Shown here: piece by piece, positions 8,778 through 17,146 of the stretch | Layout: every line of letters begins with the position of its first letter | Position numbering within the stretch: the first letter of the stretch is position 1 | Source of the DNA: JAZKFT01 sp039925965 | GTDB taxonomy: Bacteria > Bacteroidota > Bacteroidia > Chitinophagales > Chitinophagaceae | Length of the DNA: 64,000 nucleotides | Direction: 5' to 3' | NCBI GenBank assembly: GCA_039925965.1 | Contig: JBDSXW010000005.1 | Location: 62,001-126,000 of the forward strand | Program-made: the position numbers and the translations under genes | The notes under the pieces: model-generated | Seen by the model: the letters and a program-made list of their open reading frames with translations, nothing else | What the model was told of the DNA's origin: nothing | Database searches by the model: none

Positions 8778-9083
8778 CTATTTGTACCGGATTTTGTAAA
8801 CCAGGATAATACAAGCAAAAATTAACGTAACAGCGTTTGCGAGCAATACCGGGAAATTCCCCGTGAAGATTCCGAATAAGAGCCATAAAAGGGTGCCTAG
8901 GGTAAACAACGAATACATAGACAGTGAAATGCCGGAAGTATTTTTAGTCTTGATGGTTTTTACGGCTTGTGGGATAAAGGAGGCGGTGGTGCAAAACGCT
9001 GCCGCCAATCCAACTACTGTAGTGATATCCAATGGGTGGCTTTTGGTAAATTGTGCGCAAAGTAAATGGATATTCACCCTCAC
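8778..9083 (-). CDS. SemiSWEET-type sugar transporter
   Basis: Small PQ-loop/MtN3 membrane protein with three helices. The PQ motif lies in helix 1 (TTASFIPQAVKTIKTKNTSGIS), followed by SLFTLGTLLWLLFG and a third helix ending at IRYK. SemiSWEETs dimerise to form a sugar-permeable channel of six helices. The longest frame starts with GTG at 9083 and has 101 residues. A TTG at about 9032 (before DITTVVGLAA) would give about 84 residues, the usual family length, so the true start is uncertain. It is divergent from the SET-domain gene. Confidence 0.8.
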   Translation of the reverse strand: MRVNIHLLCAQFTKSHPLDITTVVGLAAAFCTTASFIPQAVKTIKTKNTSGISLSMYSLFTLGTLLWLLFGIFTGNFPVLLANAVTLIFACIILVYKIRYK

Positions 9084-9152
9084 CAGAAAACAGTGTTGTT
9101 CAGCAGGGCTGTATAACTCGCCTTATTAACCCAATCATGAATTTTGACAAAA

Positions 9153-9581
9153 ATGATGACTGCATTTTCACAACCGGCCGGCCTTAATTTTCCCATCCAT
9201 AATGCCAAAAGCCACATTGAAGGCAAAGGCGCATTTGCAGCAGAAACTATTCCCGCCAAAAGGAAGATCGGGCACCTCGGGGGTGAGGTCATATCCCTTC
9301 GCGAAGCAAGAAGGCGGGCTGCCGCCATCAAGAGGGTAGCAATGGTGGAATTTGGCAACGGCAAAGCGCTGGATGGGTCGGTCAATCCGAATGGGTTGCG
9401 ATATATCAACCATAGCTGCGGCCCTAATTGTTATATGCGGGTACGCTTCCCCCTGGTAGAATTTTATACCCTGCGGCGAATACAGGCTGGGGAGGAGCTG
9501 AGTTGCAACTATGGTGAAACGCATCATGATGGAAAGTTGCGGTGCAGGTGCGGGAGTGCGAAGTGTAAGGGGTTTATTTAA
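9153..9581 (+). CDS. SET-domain protein (lysine methyltransferase-like)
   Basis: A compact 142-residue SET protein. The SAM/substrate-binding core NHSCGPNC is intact at about residue 90, followed by GEELSCNYGE and a post-SET-like cysteine cluster CRCGSAKCKG at the C-terminus, which binds zinc in eukaryotic enzymes. The N-terminal SET strand is GKGAFAAETIPAKRKIG. ATG at 9153 is preferred over TTG at 9144. Bacterial SET proteins are thought to methylate lysines of ribosomal or DNA-associated proteins, but the substrate here is unknown. It lies alone between two minus-strand genes. Confidence 0.85.
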   Translation: MMTAFSQPAGLNFPIHNAKSHIEGKGAFAAETIPAKRKIGHLGGEVISLREARRRAAAIKRVAMVEFGNGKALDGSVNPNGLRYINHSCGPNCYMRVRFPLVEFYTLRRIQAGEELSCNYGETHHDGKLRCRCGSAKCKGFI

Positions 9582-9765
9582 AAAACATATTCCGGTTATC
9601 ATGTACCAAACCATTCCGAAGGTGGTTGCGGTGTTAACACAATCGGCCAGCTTCTTAATCAGTTCCTGTGAACTTGTAAGTTCCAAACGGTTTAGCAGTA
9701 TGCTTCAACTCAGAACACATAATCGTTATTCGTAAATACTTTGAGATCATTTACTGTTTGATGTA

Positions 9766-12198
9766 TTATCGATTCGGATAAGGGGGCTTCGGTTTATTAT
9801 CCACAAAAACCCCTTCGTAGATAAGTTTGCCCTGCGCGTTATAACATTTTCCCATACCATTTTTTACATCCTCTTTCCAGTTGCCTACATATTTTACGCA
9901 TTGGGGGCAATACTCAACAAAGCCGGAAGCCATGGTCAGGGTGCCAAAACCACTATATTCACCGATCTTAAAACCTCCGTCATACACACTTCCATCTCTT
10001 TCAATGATATTGCCCTGGCCGTCAAATTCGCCCTTTTTAAATTCGCCGGTGTACTTATACCCTGCTGTGGCCGCTAATGTTCCGAAGATGAGGTCGCCCT
10101 TAACGTAGGTTCCGGTTAATACCGATCCATCTTTATCTCTCGATATACATTTGCCGTCCATGTTACCATCTTTCCATTCTCCTTCATAGGTTCCATAAAT
10201 ATTCAATGCTTTACCCTTCCCATCCGGTTTGCCATTTTTTGTTTCACCAAAATAAGAAAACACAACGCCATACTTGTCTTTGAGACCATACAAGTGCATC
10301 ACCTTCTTAAGCCCATCCTTTGAATCTGTGGCGGGGCTTTCTATACCAAACACATCCCTGCCCTGATCAAACACGGCCCTGGAGGTGTCTGCTTTTTGGG
10401 GTATCACAGGTGGTTTTAGCGTGTCGGGTATGGGATCCTTTACTGTGGTCGCCTTGATCTCGGGCGTCATCGAAGCTATGGTGTCAGTAATGGGCTGTTT
10501 TGGTATTGTTGCTGTTTTCCTGGAAACAATAAAATACAACACCACCAATACCAGTATTGCCGCTCCCGCATAAAGCAGCGGACCCAGTTTTTTGGGTGCT
10601 TTTTTCTTGTGATCTTCATCCGTGATCGGTCGCCCCATTCGATCATCTTCCTCGCTATCCTGCACGACCGGCTGTAATTCAGGAGTTTTAACAGGCTTCA
10701 ATTGCACAACTTCCTTTGGGGCAGAGGCTAGGTTTGGCAAGGCATCCAGCACCAGGTTGCAATCCATTACTTTTCTCTTAATCCCTTCGTCTGATTTTAG
10801 CTTAAGTGCCTCGATATATTTTTCACGTGCCAGCGTATAATTTCTTGAGCCATACAGGTATTGGTCTCCTTCTTTTACTTTTTCATTGAACAACATCTCT
10901 CTTTCAAAAGCCGCAAACTCCCTTCTGAGCTGTTCGTTGCTGGGGTATTCTTCCATTAGGAACAAGTAGTCCTCCCTTGCTTTGTTGTATTGGCCTTTAT
11001 TAAACAGTTCAGCCGGTCTTGCCAAACGGGCCGGCAGGGAGAACGCCGGATTTCCACTAATATAATAAGTATCGACCCCAACATTGATCAGTTGAGATTT
11101 GCACACAGGTTGCGGTTGCCGGTTATCCTCGGAGCGTTTCAGTGCGTGTTCGAAAATATCCTGCAGGGACAGCATCTTCTTTGTTATTGCTGTTCCCTTT
11201 CTGAATGCCTCGATTAGGTAAGAACTGAAATTGGTATTCCTGGCGTCCTTATTGAAATAGGAGGCTTCTTCGGCAGAAGTGCTGGCGAGTGTAAAACTAC
11301 CGAGCACCGGCTCAAAGTTGAATGTGTCTGTGTTCCTGTCCTGCGTAGCTAAACCGCTGTGGCAGGCATCGATAAATATTATTTTCTGTTGGGCCGGCGA
11401 CGAGGCAAGGATGCGCTCCACGTAGGAATACGGGATATCGTTGTGAAGCTCCTCATCTATATTGTGAGTATCCGTTGCGATCAGGCTTAAATTCTTTTTG
11501 CCATCGTTTTGACCATGACCGGTATAGTAGACCAGCAAGGTCTTGATGTCCCTGGTGCGGCTTACTTTCTGGAGTTCAGCTTTTATCTTGATACTGGTTT
11601 CATTATGCAATCGGGTGATGTTCTCAAAGGGCAACCCAACAAGTCCCTTATCCACCAAAATATTATACATGTCATCCATATTACCTTCTACGGGCGGTAT
11701 GGGCAGGAAGCTAAGCTCGTCATCGAACTTGCTCACACCGATCAGTATGGCGTAGGTATGTTCGGGATCGATGGAATACTCCCTGTTGGTAAAGCTGGCG
11801 TTGGATTGGCTGCCATAATATTGAATAGTGGTAGTGCCATCCTGATCATTGGAAACCGAGGCTTGCCATCCTTGGTCTGCCAAACGGGGTGGCCCGCTCA
11901 TAGTGGCATCTCCGGACTCCGATTTTTTAGAACCCAGTATCTTTTCCAGAATGTGGCCGATTTTTTCGTGGTAATGCTCAAGCGTTTTTTCGGCGGTGAA
12001 ATGGGTAATGCCCGCAATTACCGCATGAAAAATGATTTCCCCGAGACCATCCATCGTACCCTGTTGTAATGGGGCAGGTGGTATTTTAAGATCGAATGCC
12101 GCCAGCCCGTCTATCTTGCGTATCTCTTCTTTCAAATCGATCAATTGCTGCCGGGTGGCTGGCGAGAGTATCTGTATTTCAATGGTGTTTTTCGACAT
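9766..12198 (-). CDS. Membrane-anchored caspase-like protease with MORN repeats
   Basis: An 810-residue multidomain protein. Residues 1-90 form a small strand-helix-strand-helix module (IEIQIL, QQLIDLKEEIRKID, then IIFHAVIAGI and an amphipathic helix) that looks like the effector-associated module EACC1. Residues 145-380 are a C14 caspase-like domain with YYTGHGQ (His228) and IDACHSG (Cys279), so the dyad is intact. Residues 395-480 look TPR-like. KKKAPKK precedes a single membrane helix at about 538-559, which predicts the protease in the cytoplasm. Residues 645-805 contain MORN repeats (YEGEWKDGNMDGKC, YTGEFKKGEFDGQG, YVGNWKEDVKNGMG), placed outside the membrane by this topology. No partner gene is adjacent. 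Conflict-system or signalling roles are plausible but unproven. Confidence 0.88.
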   Translation of the reverse strand: MSKNTIEIQILSPATRQQLIDLKEEIRKIDGLAAFDLKIPPAPLQQGTMDGLGEIIFHAVIAGITHFTAEKTLEHYHEKIGHILEKILGSKKSESGDATMSGPPRLADQGWQASVSNDQDGTTTIQYYGSQSNASFTNREYSIDPEHTYAILIGVSKFDDELSFLPIPPVEGNMDDMYNILVDKGLVGLPFENITRLHNETSIKIKAELQKVSRTRDIKTLLVYYTGHGQNDGKKNLSLIATDTHNIDEELHNDIPYSYVERILASSPAQQKIIFIDACHSGLATQDRNTDTFNFEPVLGSFTLASTSAEEASYFNKDARNTNFSSYLIEAFRKGTAITKKMLSLQDIFEHALKRSEDNRQPQPVCKSQLINVGVDTYYISGNPAFSLPARLARPAELFNKGQYNKAREDYLFLMEEYPSNEQLRREFAAFEREMLFNEKVKEGDQYLYGSRNYTLAREKYIEALKLKSDEGIKRKVMDCNLVLDALPNLASAPKEVVQLKPVKTPELQPVVQDSEEDDRMGRPITDEDHKKKAPKKLGPLLYAGAAILVLVVLYFIVSRKTATIPKQPITDTIASMTPEIKATTVKDPIPDTLKPPVIPQKADTSRAVFDQGRDVFGIESPATDSKDGLKKVMHLYGLKDKYGVVFSYFGETKNGKPDGKGKALNIYGTYEGEWKDGNMDGKCISRDKDGSVLTGTYVKGDLIFGTLAATAGYKYTGEFKKGEFDGQGNIIERDGSVYDGGFKIGEYSGFGTLTMASGFVEYCPQCVKYVGNWKEDVKNGMGKCYNAQGKLIYEGVFVDNKPKPPYPNR

Positions 12199-12217
12199 GA
12201 TAGTGTTGAAATCGATA

Positions 12218-12246
12218 CCAATATAATCAAACCCTATTTTTTACAA
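12218..12246 (-). promoter_or_regulatory. Candidate promoter of the caspase-like gene
   Basis: On the minus strand a TATATTGG box (7 of 8 matches to TAnnTTTG, the Bacteroidota -7 element) lies about 20 bases before the ATG. A TTG lies 18 bases upstream of the box, where the -33 element is expected. Confidence 0.4.
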
Positions 12247-12326
12247 GAATCTTTTTGAGCCCTGTTATTACCTATGTCATGAGCGGTGCAATCCTGCCCT
12301 GTGGCTGATGGAGATTGATTTAGCAA

Positions 12327-12362
12327 CAAAAAAGCCGCAGCCTGCAAAAGCAGCCCACGGCT
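12327..12362 (-). terminator. Rho-independent terminator after hsp20
   Basis: On the minus strand, AGCCG...GGCTGC pairs through a TTTT loop with GCAG...CGGCT and is followed by TTTTTT. The hairpin lies about 25 bases past the hsp20 stop. Confidence 0.7.
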
Positions 12363-12386
12363 CAAAAAGATTGGGAATAAATGTGT

Positions 12387-12824
12387 TTAGTTAACCGTCA
12401 CCGTCTCTAATGGCTTGTTAGTCCCGGGATTTTTAGCCAGCGTTATTTTCAGAACGCCGTCGGAATAGCTAGCCTGGATTGCAGTAGTAAGCACCTGGCT
12501 GTTGAGCTGAAACAAGCGCTCGAAATTACCGGTTTGGTATTCTGCATGTACAAACTTAGGAGTGTCCGCAACGGCGCCAGGATAACTGACGGACAGCATA
12601 TCGTTCTTCACCGATACAACTATTTTGTCTTTCTGCAAACCTGCTGCATACAGGTAGATATTGTAGCCTTGGTCTGTTTCTTCAATATTCGCCGGAATCC
12701 TTCCGGTAAAATGATTCATCAGGGGTGCGGCTTTACTCCAGAATTTACTTTTAAAATCGGCGCATTTGCCGCCTGCAAATGAATGCCCCTGGCATTGATG
12801 ATCTGTTGATTGTCTGTTAAACAT
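12387..12824 (-). CDS. Hsp20/alpha-crystallin family small heat-shock protein
   Basis: A 145-residue holdase-type chaperone. The alpha-crystallin domain begins at PANIEETDQGYNIYLYAAGLQKDKI and ends with the dimer strand and SDGVLKITLAK, close to the family's A-x-x-x-n-G-v-L motif. The N-terminal arm is unusual: QCQGHSFAGGKC is rich in Cys and His, so a metal or redox role is possible. ATG at 12824 is preferred; the longer frame from 13025 overlaps the upstream membrane-protein gene. It probably forms an operon with that gene (35-bp gap). Confidence 0.8.
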   Translation of the reverse strand: MFNRQSTDHQCQGHSFAGGKCADFKSKFWSKAAPLMNHFTGRIPANIEETDQGYNIYLYAAGLQKDKIVVSVKNDMLSVSYPGAVADTPKFVHAEYQTGNFERLFQLNSQVLTTAIQASYSDGVLKITLAKNPGTNKPLETVTVN

Positions 12825-12858
12825 GATAGTATTTTTAAATTGTTTTTTGAAAGTTGTT

Positions 12859-13146
12859 TTAATTAATCGGGATGATCGCCATGTTGTTTTTCGGAGTGTT
12901 GAACGGAGACGTTTCAGTGTGGCTGAATGAATGCTGCTGTGACTGGAAATAGCCCGGCGAAACGCGGGGATCACCAAAACTTTGTTGTATGCCGGATCTG
13001 CGGTTGCTAAAGCGACTTTTAACATACCAGGCTATCAACCCGATGAAAGCCACGCCTATCAGGAGTTTGGCGATCATAGCCAATACAAAAGATGCTGCGC
13101 CAGCGATAAGTGCCAGCCCGATGATCTTCGGAAGAATACGTTTCAT
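12859..13146 (-). CDS. Small membrane protein upstream of hsp20 (95 aa)
   Basis: The first 45 residues are hydrophobic (KIIGLALIAGAASFVLAMIA, then IGVAFIGLIAWYV), forming one hairpin or two helices. They are followed by a basic stretch (KSRFSNRRSG) and a Ser/Gln/His-rich tail. I recognise no named family. Its position, 35 bp upstream of hsp20 on the same strand, suggests joint stress expression. Confidence 0.65.
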   Translation of the reverse strand: MKRILPKIIGLALIAGAASFVLAMIAKLLIGVAFIGLIAWYVKSRFSNRRSGIQQSFGDPRVSPGYFQSQQHSFSHTETSPFNTPKNNMAIIPIN

Positions 13147-13643
13147 AATTGTAATTTTTAATGATTTGAAGTTATTTATTTGCGGTAAAAGAAAGACGGC
13201 CGTCGGATCAGTTTACTGGTTGATTTCGGGGTATTATTTGTGCCCCATAACATAGAAGACGGGTTAGGGAAAAGAATATTTTAAGGAGCTCAAAAAAAAT
13301 AAACACTGTTTCTTGGAGCCTAATTAAAATCAATTTCGAGTTGTTCATGCATGTGTAAAATGATGACCTAGTTGTTGGAGCTAAACAGGGCACTGAAATA
13401 ATCAGGATTTGCAACGTTCGCCAATGTCGATGCCATAAAAAATTATTGCCGGTGACCAAAGAAAATAAACCAGCTTCTAACAGCCCGGTCAAAATTTTTA
13501 TTGTTGCGTGATACCAATTACGCCAAGTCCCCAAGGTTCCTAAAATGTAAAAGCCTTCGCAACAACGGATCGATCCAGTCATTATGAAGGCTTTTTTTTG
13601 TTGCAGCAATCCTCTAAATCCAGGGTAGCAATAAATTCTTCAA
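13147..13643. other. Intergenic region with no recognised gene
   Basis: About 500 bp between the TonB-receptor gene and the small membrane-protein gene. A 133-codon open frame on the minus strand has no recognisable domain and an amino-acid mix unlike a real protein, so I do not call it. The only clear structure is a hairpin at 13551-13593. Confidence 0.5.
13551..13599 (-). terminator. Hairpin after the TonB-receptor gene
   Basis: Complementary arms AAGCCTTC and GAAGGCTT enclose a 27-base loop. On the minus strand the stem is followed by TTTTACATTTT, and on the plus strand by eight Ts, so it could end transcription in either direction. The long loop makes it a weak call. Confidence 0.4.
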
Positions 13644-16031
13644 TTAGAATTTATAACCCAGCGTAGCTCCAAACTGCCTTGGTGCTATGGGGTTGATACT
13701 GTAGTTTTCGTGTACATAATAATTAAAGGTATTGCCCACATTAGAGAGTTTTACTATCAGTGCAAATGTCTTGTATGTGTAACCCAAACTCAGGTCTACG
13801 GTTGTGAAACTGCTAACAGGGATCAGCCGGTCATAGGTTTGCGTTTGGCCCTTGGTGTTATTATAGCCACCAAATCGTTTACCTACATAATATGCCCCCA
13901 ATCCCATTTTTAAACCTTTTAACGCACCATTACTGATGGTATAAAAGGCGCTGCCATTGGCTGTGCTGGAAGGATTGCTCACCAATCGCTCACCTGTAAC
14001 GTAACTGGTTTTGGTATCGGGAGTCTTCGTGTAACGCATGTACACATAACTGTATCCCGCCATGATATTCAAACCTTTTACCGGGTGTGCTGAGATATCC
14101 AGTTCCCCACCATCGCTGGTGGTTTGGCCGTTCAGTGCTTTCAATGCGGTGTTTGAATTTAGCGTAACATCGTCTGCCAGAAATTGAGCGGTTTGTGCAA
14201 GATTGTTGTTGACGATTTTATAAACTGTAAGGTTGGCACTCAGCATTCCTTTGAAGAAATCGTTCTTTACCCCGACCTCATATTGGTCTATCAGGGAGGG
14301 CGCCAGGATACCGCCATTTACATCGGTACCCGTATTAACTGAAAACGAATTAGCGTAGCTTACAAAAAATGATGTGGTAGCTACTGGCTTGTACACCAGG
14401 CCGAACCGTGGTGAAAATGCCCTGTCTATCTTGGAAGTAGCAGATTTGGTGCGTGCATTCGTCAGCAAGTTTAGAGAGTCGATTTGCAATGCTTCCTGGT
14501 ACGACCAGCGGATACCTACCAATAATTTCAGTTTGTCAGAAAGGCCAATTAAATCCTGCACATACACGCCAGCCCTGTTCGATGGCGTGGTTGCTTTGCG
14601 GATGGCTGCAGCTTCGGGAATATCGGTGCGGGCCACAAACTTATTGGGGTCCAGTATATTGATTATATCGTAGGTAGTAGAATTGTTAAACGCTACCGAA
14701 CTGGCAATGTACCTGTCTCCGTCGATACCTGTCAGTAATGTATGCTCCAATTTATCAGTATTGAACTTTCCTACGAGGTTCACCTGGGCGTTGTAGTAGT
14801 TTTCAATGGTTTCGGTTTTATTGAGGGGTCTTGTCCAGTCGCCGTTTGCGGCAGCAAGTATCCTTTCCACTGCATAATATTGGCGGTCAAAATATTGGTA
14901 AGATGCAGAACTGTTCAGGCTCCAGTTCTCGTTAAACTGGTGCTTCTCCTGTACAGTGGCCGTCCGTTGCTTGCTGGTGGCATATTGCCAGTTAGTCCCT
15001 AAGAAGGTATTGCGGGGTAGGTTGGGAATAATGGAATTGTCCAGGGTACCCAAACCAAAATCAGGTGTATAGTCATGCACCAGATAATCCGCTTGCACCA
15101 GGATTTCAGTTTTCTTGCCTGCCTTAAAGAGCAGAGACGGATTCACATAAATGCGCTTATTGCTTACCGCGTCGCGGTAACTGTTTGCGGTTTCATAACT
15201 GCTGTTCACCCGATACGCAATTGAATGAGAGATGGGTCCGTAAATGTCTACTGATGGTTTGTAGAGATCAAAGCTGCCGGTACGAATGGTGACCTCGCCA
15301 CCAAAACGAAATTTCGGTTGCCTGGTTACCATATTTACAATGCCGCCCGGTGCTACGTTTCCGTACAAGATGGCCGCGCTGCCTTTTAGAAATTCCACCC
15401 GCTCCAGCGAGCTTATTTCCGGCATGGCGCCGGTATTTACACGGACACCATTTTTAAACATATTGTTGGCCCCCAGGCTATAACCGCGGGCGAAGAAAAT
15501 TTCCGAATTGCCGGCTCGCAGATCGGCCAGGTATACCCCATTCACATTTTTGATCACATCGCTTAATCGCAGTGCCTGCTGTTCTTTTATCGTGGCTTCG
15601 CTAATGGACGTAACACTTTGAGGCAGGTCCATGATAGCTATCGGCGCCTTGCTTAAGGCCACTGTTTTAAGGTTGGGGCTGCGGGTAGCTTTCACTGTTA
15701 CATCATCCAATTCATTGGCATTTTCCTGTAATATGAAATTCACCTGGGCCGTTTGGTCGATTATAACCTTTATGTTCTTTTCCTGGGTCTGCACGCCACT
15801 GAATGAAACTACCAGGGTATAACGGCCGTCCTTTATTTTACTAAAAAAGAAAGTGCCATCCTCCTTTGTTGCGTGTATACTCGTGGTACCTTTCACGCTT
15901 ACATTTACGCCCATCGCTGGTTGCTTATCGTTGGTTAAAATGGTGCCGCTGATGTTGCCCGTCTGCGCAATGGTGCGGTTGCTGCATGTTACCAGGCAGA
16001 TCACGGTCATTAATTGTAATGGGCTTTTCAT
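13644..16031 (-). CDS. TonB-dependent siderophore-type outer-membrane receptor
   Basis: A 795-residue receptor: signal peptide ending in TIAQ, CarboxypepD_reg domain (about 25-105, GNISGTILTNDKQPAMGVNVSVKGT), plug domain (about 115-245, with LPQSVTSIS, RLSDVIKNVNGVY and FLKGSAAILYGNVAPGGIVNMVTRQP) and a 22-strand-type barrel ending in GATLGYKF with terminal Phe. The LPQSV segment and ARGY place it in the ferric-siderophore (FhuA/FoxA/FpvA) branch and not SusC. No SusD partner, FecR or sigma factor gene is adjacent. Iron-responsive control is expected from the family, but no Fur box is evident to me. Confidence 0.92.
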   Translation of the reverse strand: MKSPLQLMTVICLVTCSNRTIAQTGNISGTILTNDKQPAMGVNVSVKGTTSIHATKEDGTFFFSKIKDGRYTLVVSFSGVQTQEKNIKVIIDQTAQVNFILQENANELDDVTVKATRSPNLKTVALSKAPIAIMDLPQSVTSISEATIKEQQALRLSDVIKNVNGVYLADLRAGNSEIFFARGYSLGANNMFKNGVRVNTGAMPEISSLERVEFLKGSAAILYGNVAPGGIVNMVTRQPKFRFGGEVTIRTGSFDLYKPSVDIYGPISHSIAYRVNSSYETANSYRDAVSNKRIYVNPSLLFKAGKKTEILVQADYLVHDYTPDFGLGTLDNSIIPNLPRNTFLGTNWQYATSKQRTATVQEKHQFNENWSLNSSASYQYFDRQYYAVERILAAANGDWTRPLNKTETIENYYNAQVNLVGKFNTDKLEHTLLTGIDGDRYIASSVAFNNSTTYDIINILDPNKFVARTDIPEAAAIRKATTPSNRAGVYVQDLIGLSDKLKLLVGIRWSYQEALQIDSLNLLTNARTKSATSKIDRAFSPRFGLVYKPVATTSFFVSYANSFSVNTGTDVNGGILAPSLIDQYEVGVKNDFFKGMLSANLTVYKIVNNNLAQTAQFLADDVTLNSNTALKALNGQTTSDGGELDISAHPVKGLNIMAGYSYVYMRYTKTPDTKTSYVTGERLVSNPSSTANGSAFYTISNGALKGLKMGLGAYYVGKRFGGYNNTKGQTQTYDRLIPVSSFTTVDLSLGYTYKTFALIVKLSNVGNTFNYYVHENYSINPIAPRQFGATLGYKF

Positions 16032-16288
16032 AAACTGTTAGTCTTTTATTTTTCTGGATGCAAAACAAGGACGCGAACAGTTTGAGGTAATGCCGTATCG
16101 GGAAAAATGGCTTACGGTATCGGGAATGGGATGGCCCATTTTCTTTCCGGCAGCTTCATTTCCACCCAGGATTGTGCCTGCAGCCCAAACAGCCCCCGCC
16201 AGTGGGGACAGTCTACCACTGAGTTCATTTTAGATTGACAACCTGATATTGCAGGTTTGCAAAGGCTTTCAGAATGCCTTTTCGCGGG

Positions 16289-16936
16289 CTACCGGTTCAT
16301 TACCCAGATCAGCAGGCAGAGTAGCAGGGTGGCGACGAAAATGATGAGGCCATTATAGCGTTCCCAGTAACTAAATTGCTTTCGTTTTTTTGTTTGCTGG
16401 TAGATATAACTGATGGTTTCGTTATTTGAGCCTGCCAGTTGCGCCAGCTTACTATTTATCTGTTCTACAAAGCTGAAAGCCAGTGGGGTACTGCTTTTCA
16501 ACAATTCGGTGATGATTTGTTGCCGGATCGCTTCGTCTCCCGACTGGTGGATAATGCTGCGGTTTTTATCGGATAGCAGTAGCATGATCTGGTCAAAAAG
16601 GGCCTGCTGGCTCATCCGGAAAATATCCATTTCGGCAATCTGGTCGTTGAGCCGTTTGCACTGGTAAAGAATGCCTTGAACGGTAACCGGCTTGGGCGGG
16701 TGCTTGCGATTGATGAGTGGGTAGCTGCTTTTTAAATGATAGGTTTCCCGCCGGCCAGGATCATTCAAAATAAAATAGGCTTCCTGTAGTTCCTTAAATT
16801 TTTCTTCAGCTTTTACATCGCCGCCATTCTTATCCGGATGCCATTCAAATGCCAATTTCCGGAAAGCCCGCCGGATGTCTTCGCCAGTGGCAGTGTATGG
16901 AATATCGAGTATCTGATAATAATCTTTGGTAGCCAT
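16289..16936 (-). CDS. DnaJ-domain membrane protein
   Basis: A J domain occupies residues 4-68, with HPDK at 33-36 (intact, so Hsp70 stimulation is possible). It is followed by a mainly helical middle (about 85-185) without Gly/Phe-rich or zinc-finger regions, and a C-terminal membrane helix (about 194-213, NGLIIFVATLLLCLLIWVM). It is therefore not DnaJ itself but a tail-anchored J-protein that could recruit DnaK to the inner membrane. Its client is unknown. It lies between the TonB receptor and the kinase-fold gene, each with its own spacer. Confidence 0.85.
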   Translation of the reverse strand: MATKDYYQILDIPYTATGEDIRRAFRKLAFEWHPDKNGGDVKAEEKFKELQEAYFILNDPGRRETYHLKSSYPLINRKHPPKPVTVQGILYQCKRLNDQIAEMDIFRMSQQALFDQIMLLLSDKNRSIIHQSGDEAIRQQIITELLKSSTPLAFSFVEQINSKLAQLAGSNNETISYIYQQTKKRKQFSYWERYNGLIIFVATLLLCLLIWVMNR

Positions 16937-17146
16937 GCATCTTCCTTTTTTCTGCCGCGAATGAATTCGAATCTATTCCTGATACATCGTATGGCACAAA
17001 CCGTGAATCCAATTGTTCCTTCTTAATTGGCATTTTCCGGTCACCGATTTAATAACGAACTGACCAAATGACAACCCCACAATTTTACCTTTAACCAACA
17101 GGAACAATAGCCCATTTGTGTCCATTCATGTCAGTCGTGGCAACCC

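Noticed and set aside
13208..13609. 133-codon minus-strand open frame between the TonB receptor and the hsp20 group
   Set aside because: It contains a terminator-like hairpin, has no recognisable domain and an amino-acid mix (many Phe/Ile/Cys/Arg) unlike neighbouring proteins.
16032..16288. Possible cobalamin or other riboswitch ahead of the TonB-receptor gene
   Set aside because: There are repeated words (TATCGGGAA) and GC-rich hairpins, but no B12-box or other conserved riboswitch core could be matched.
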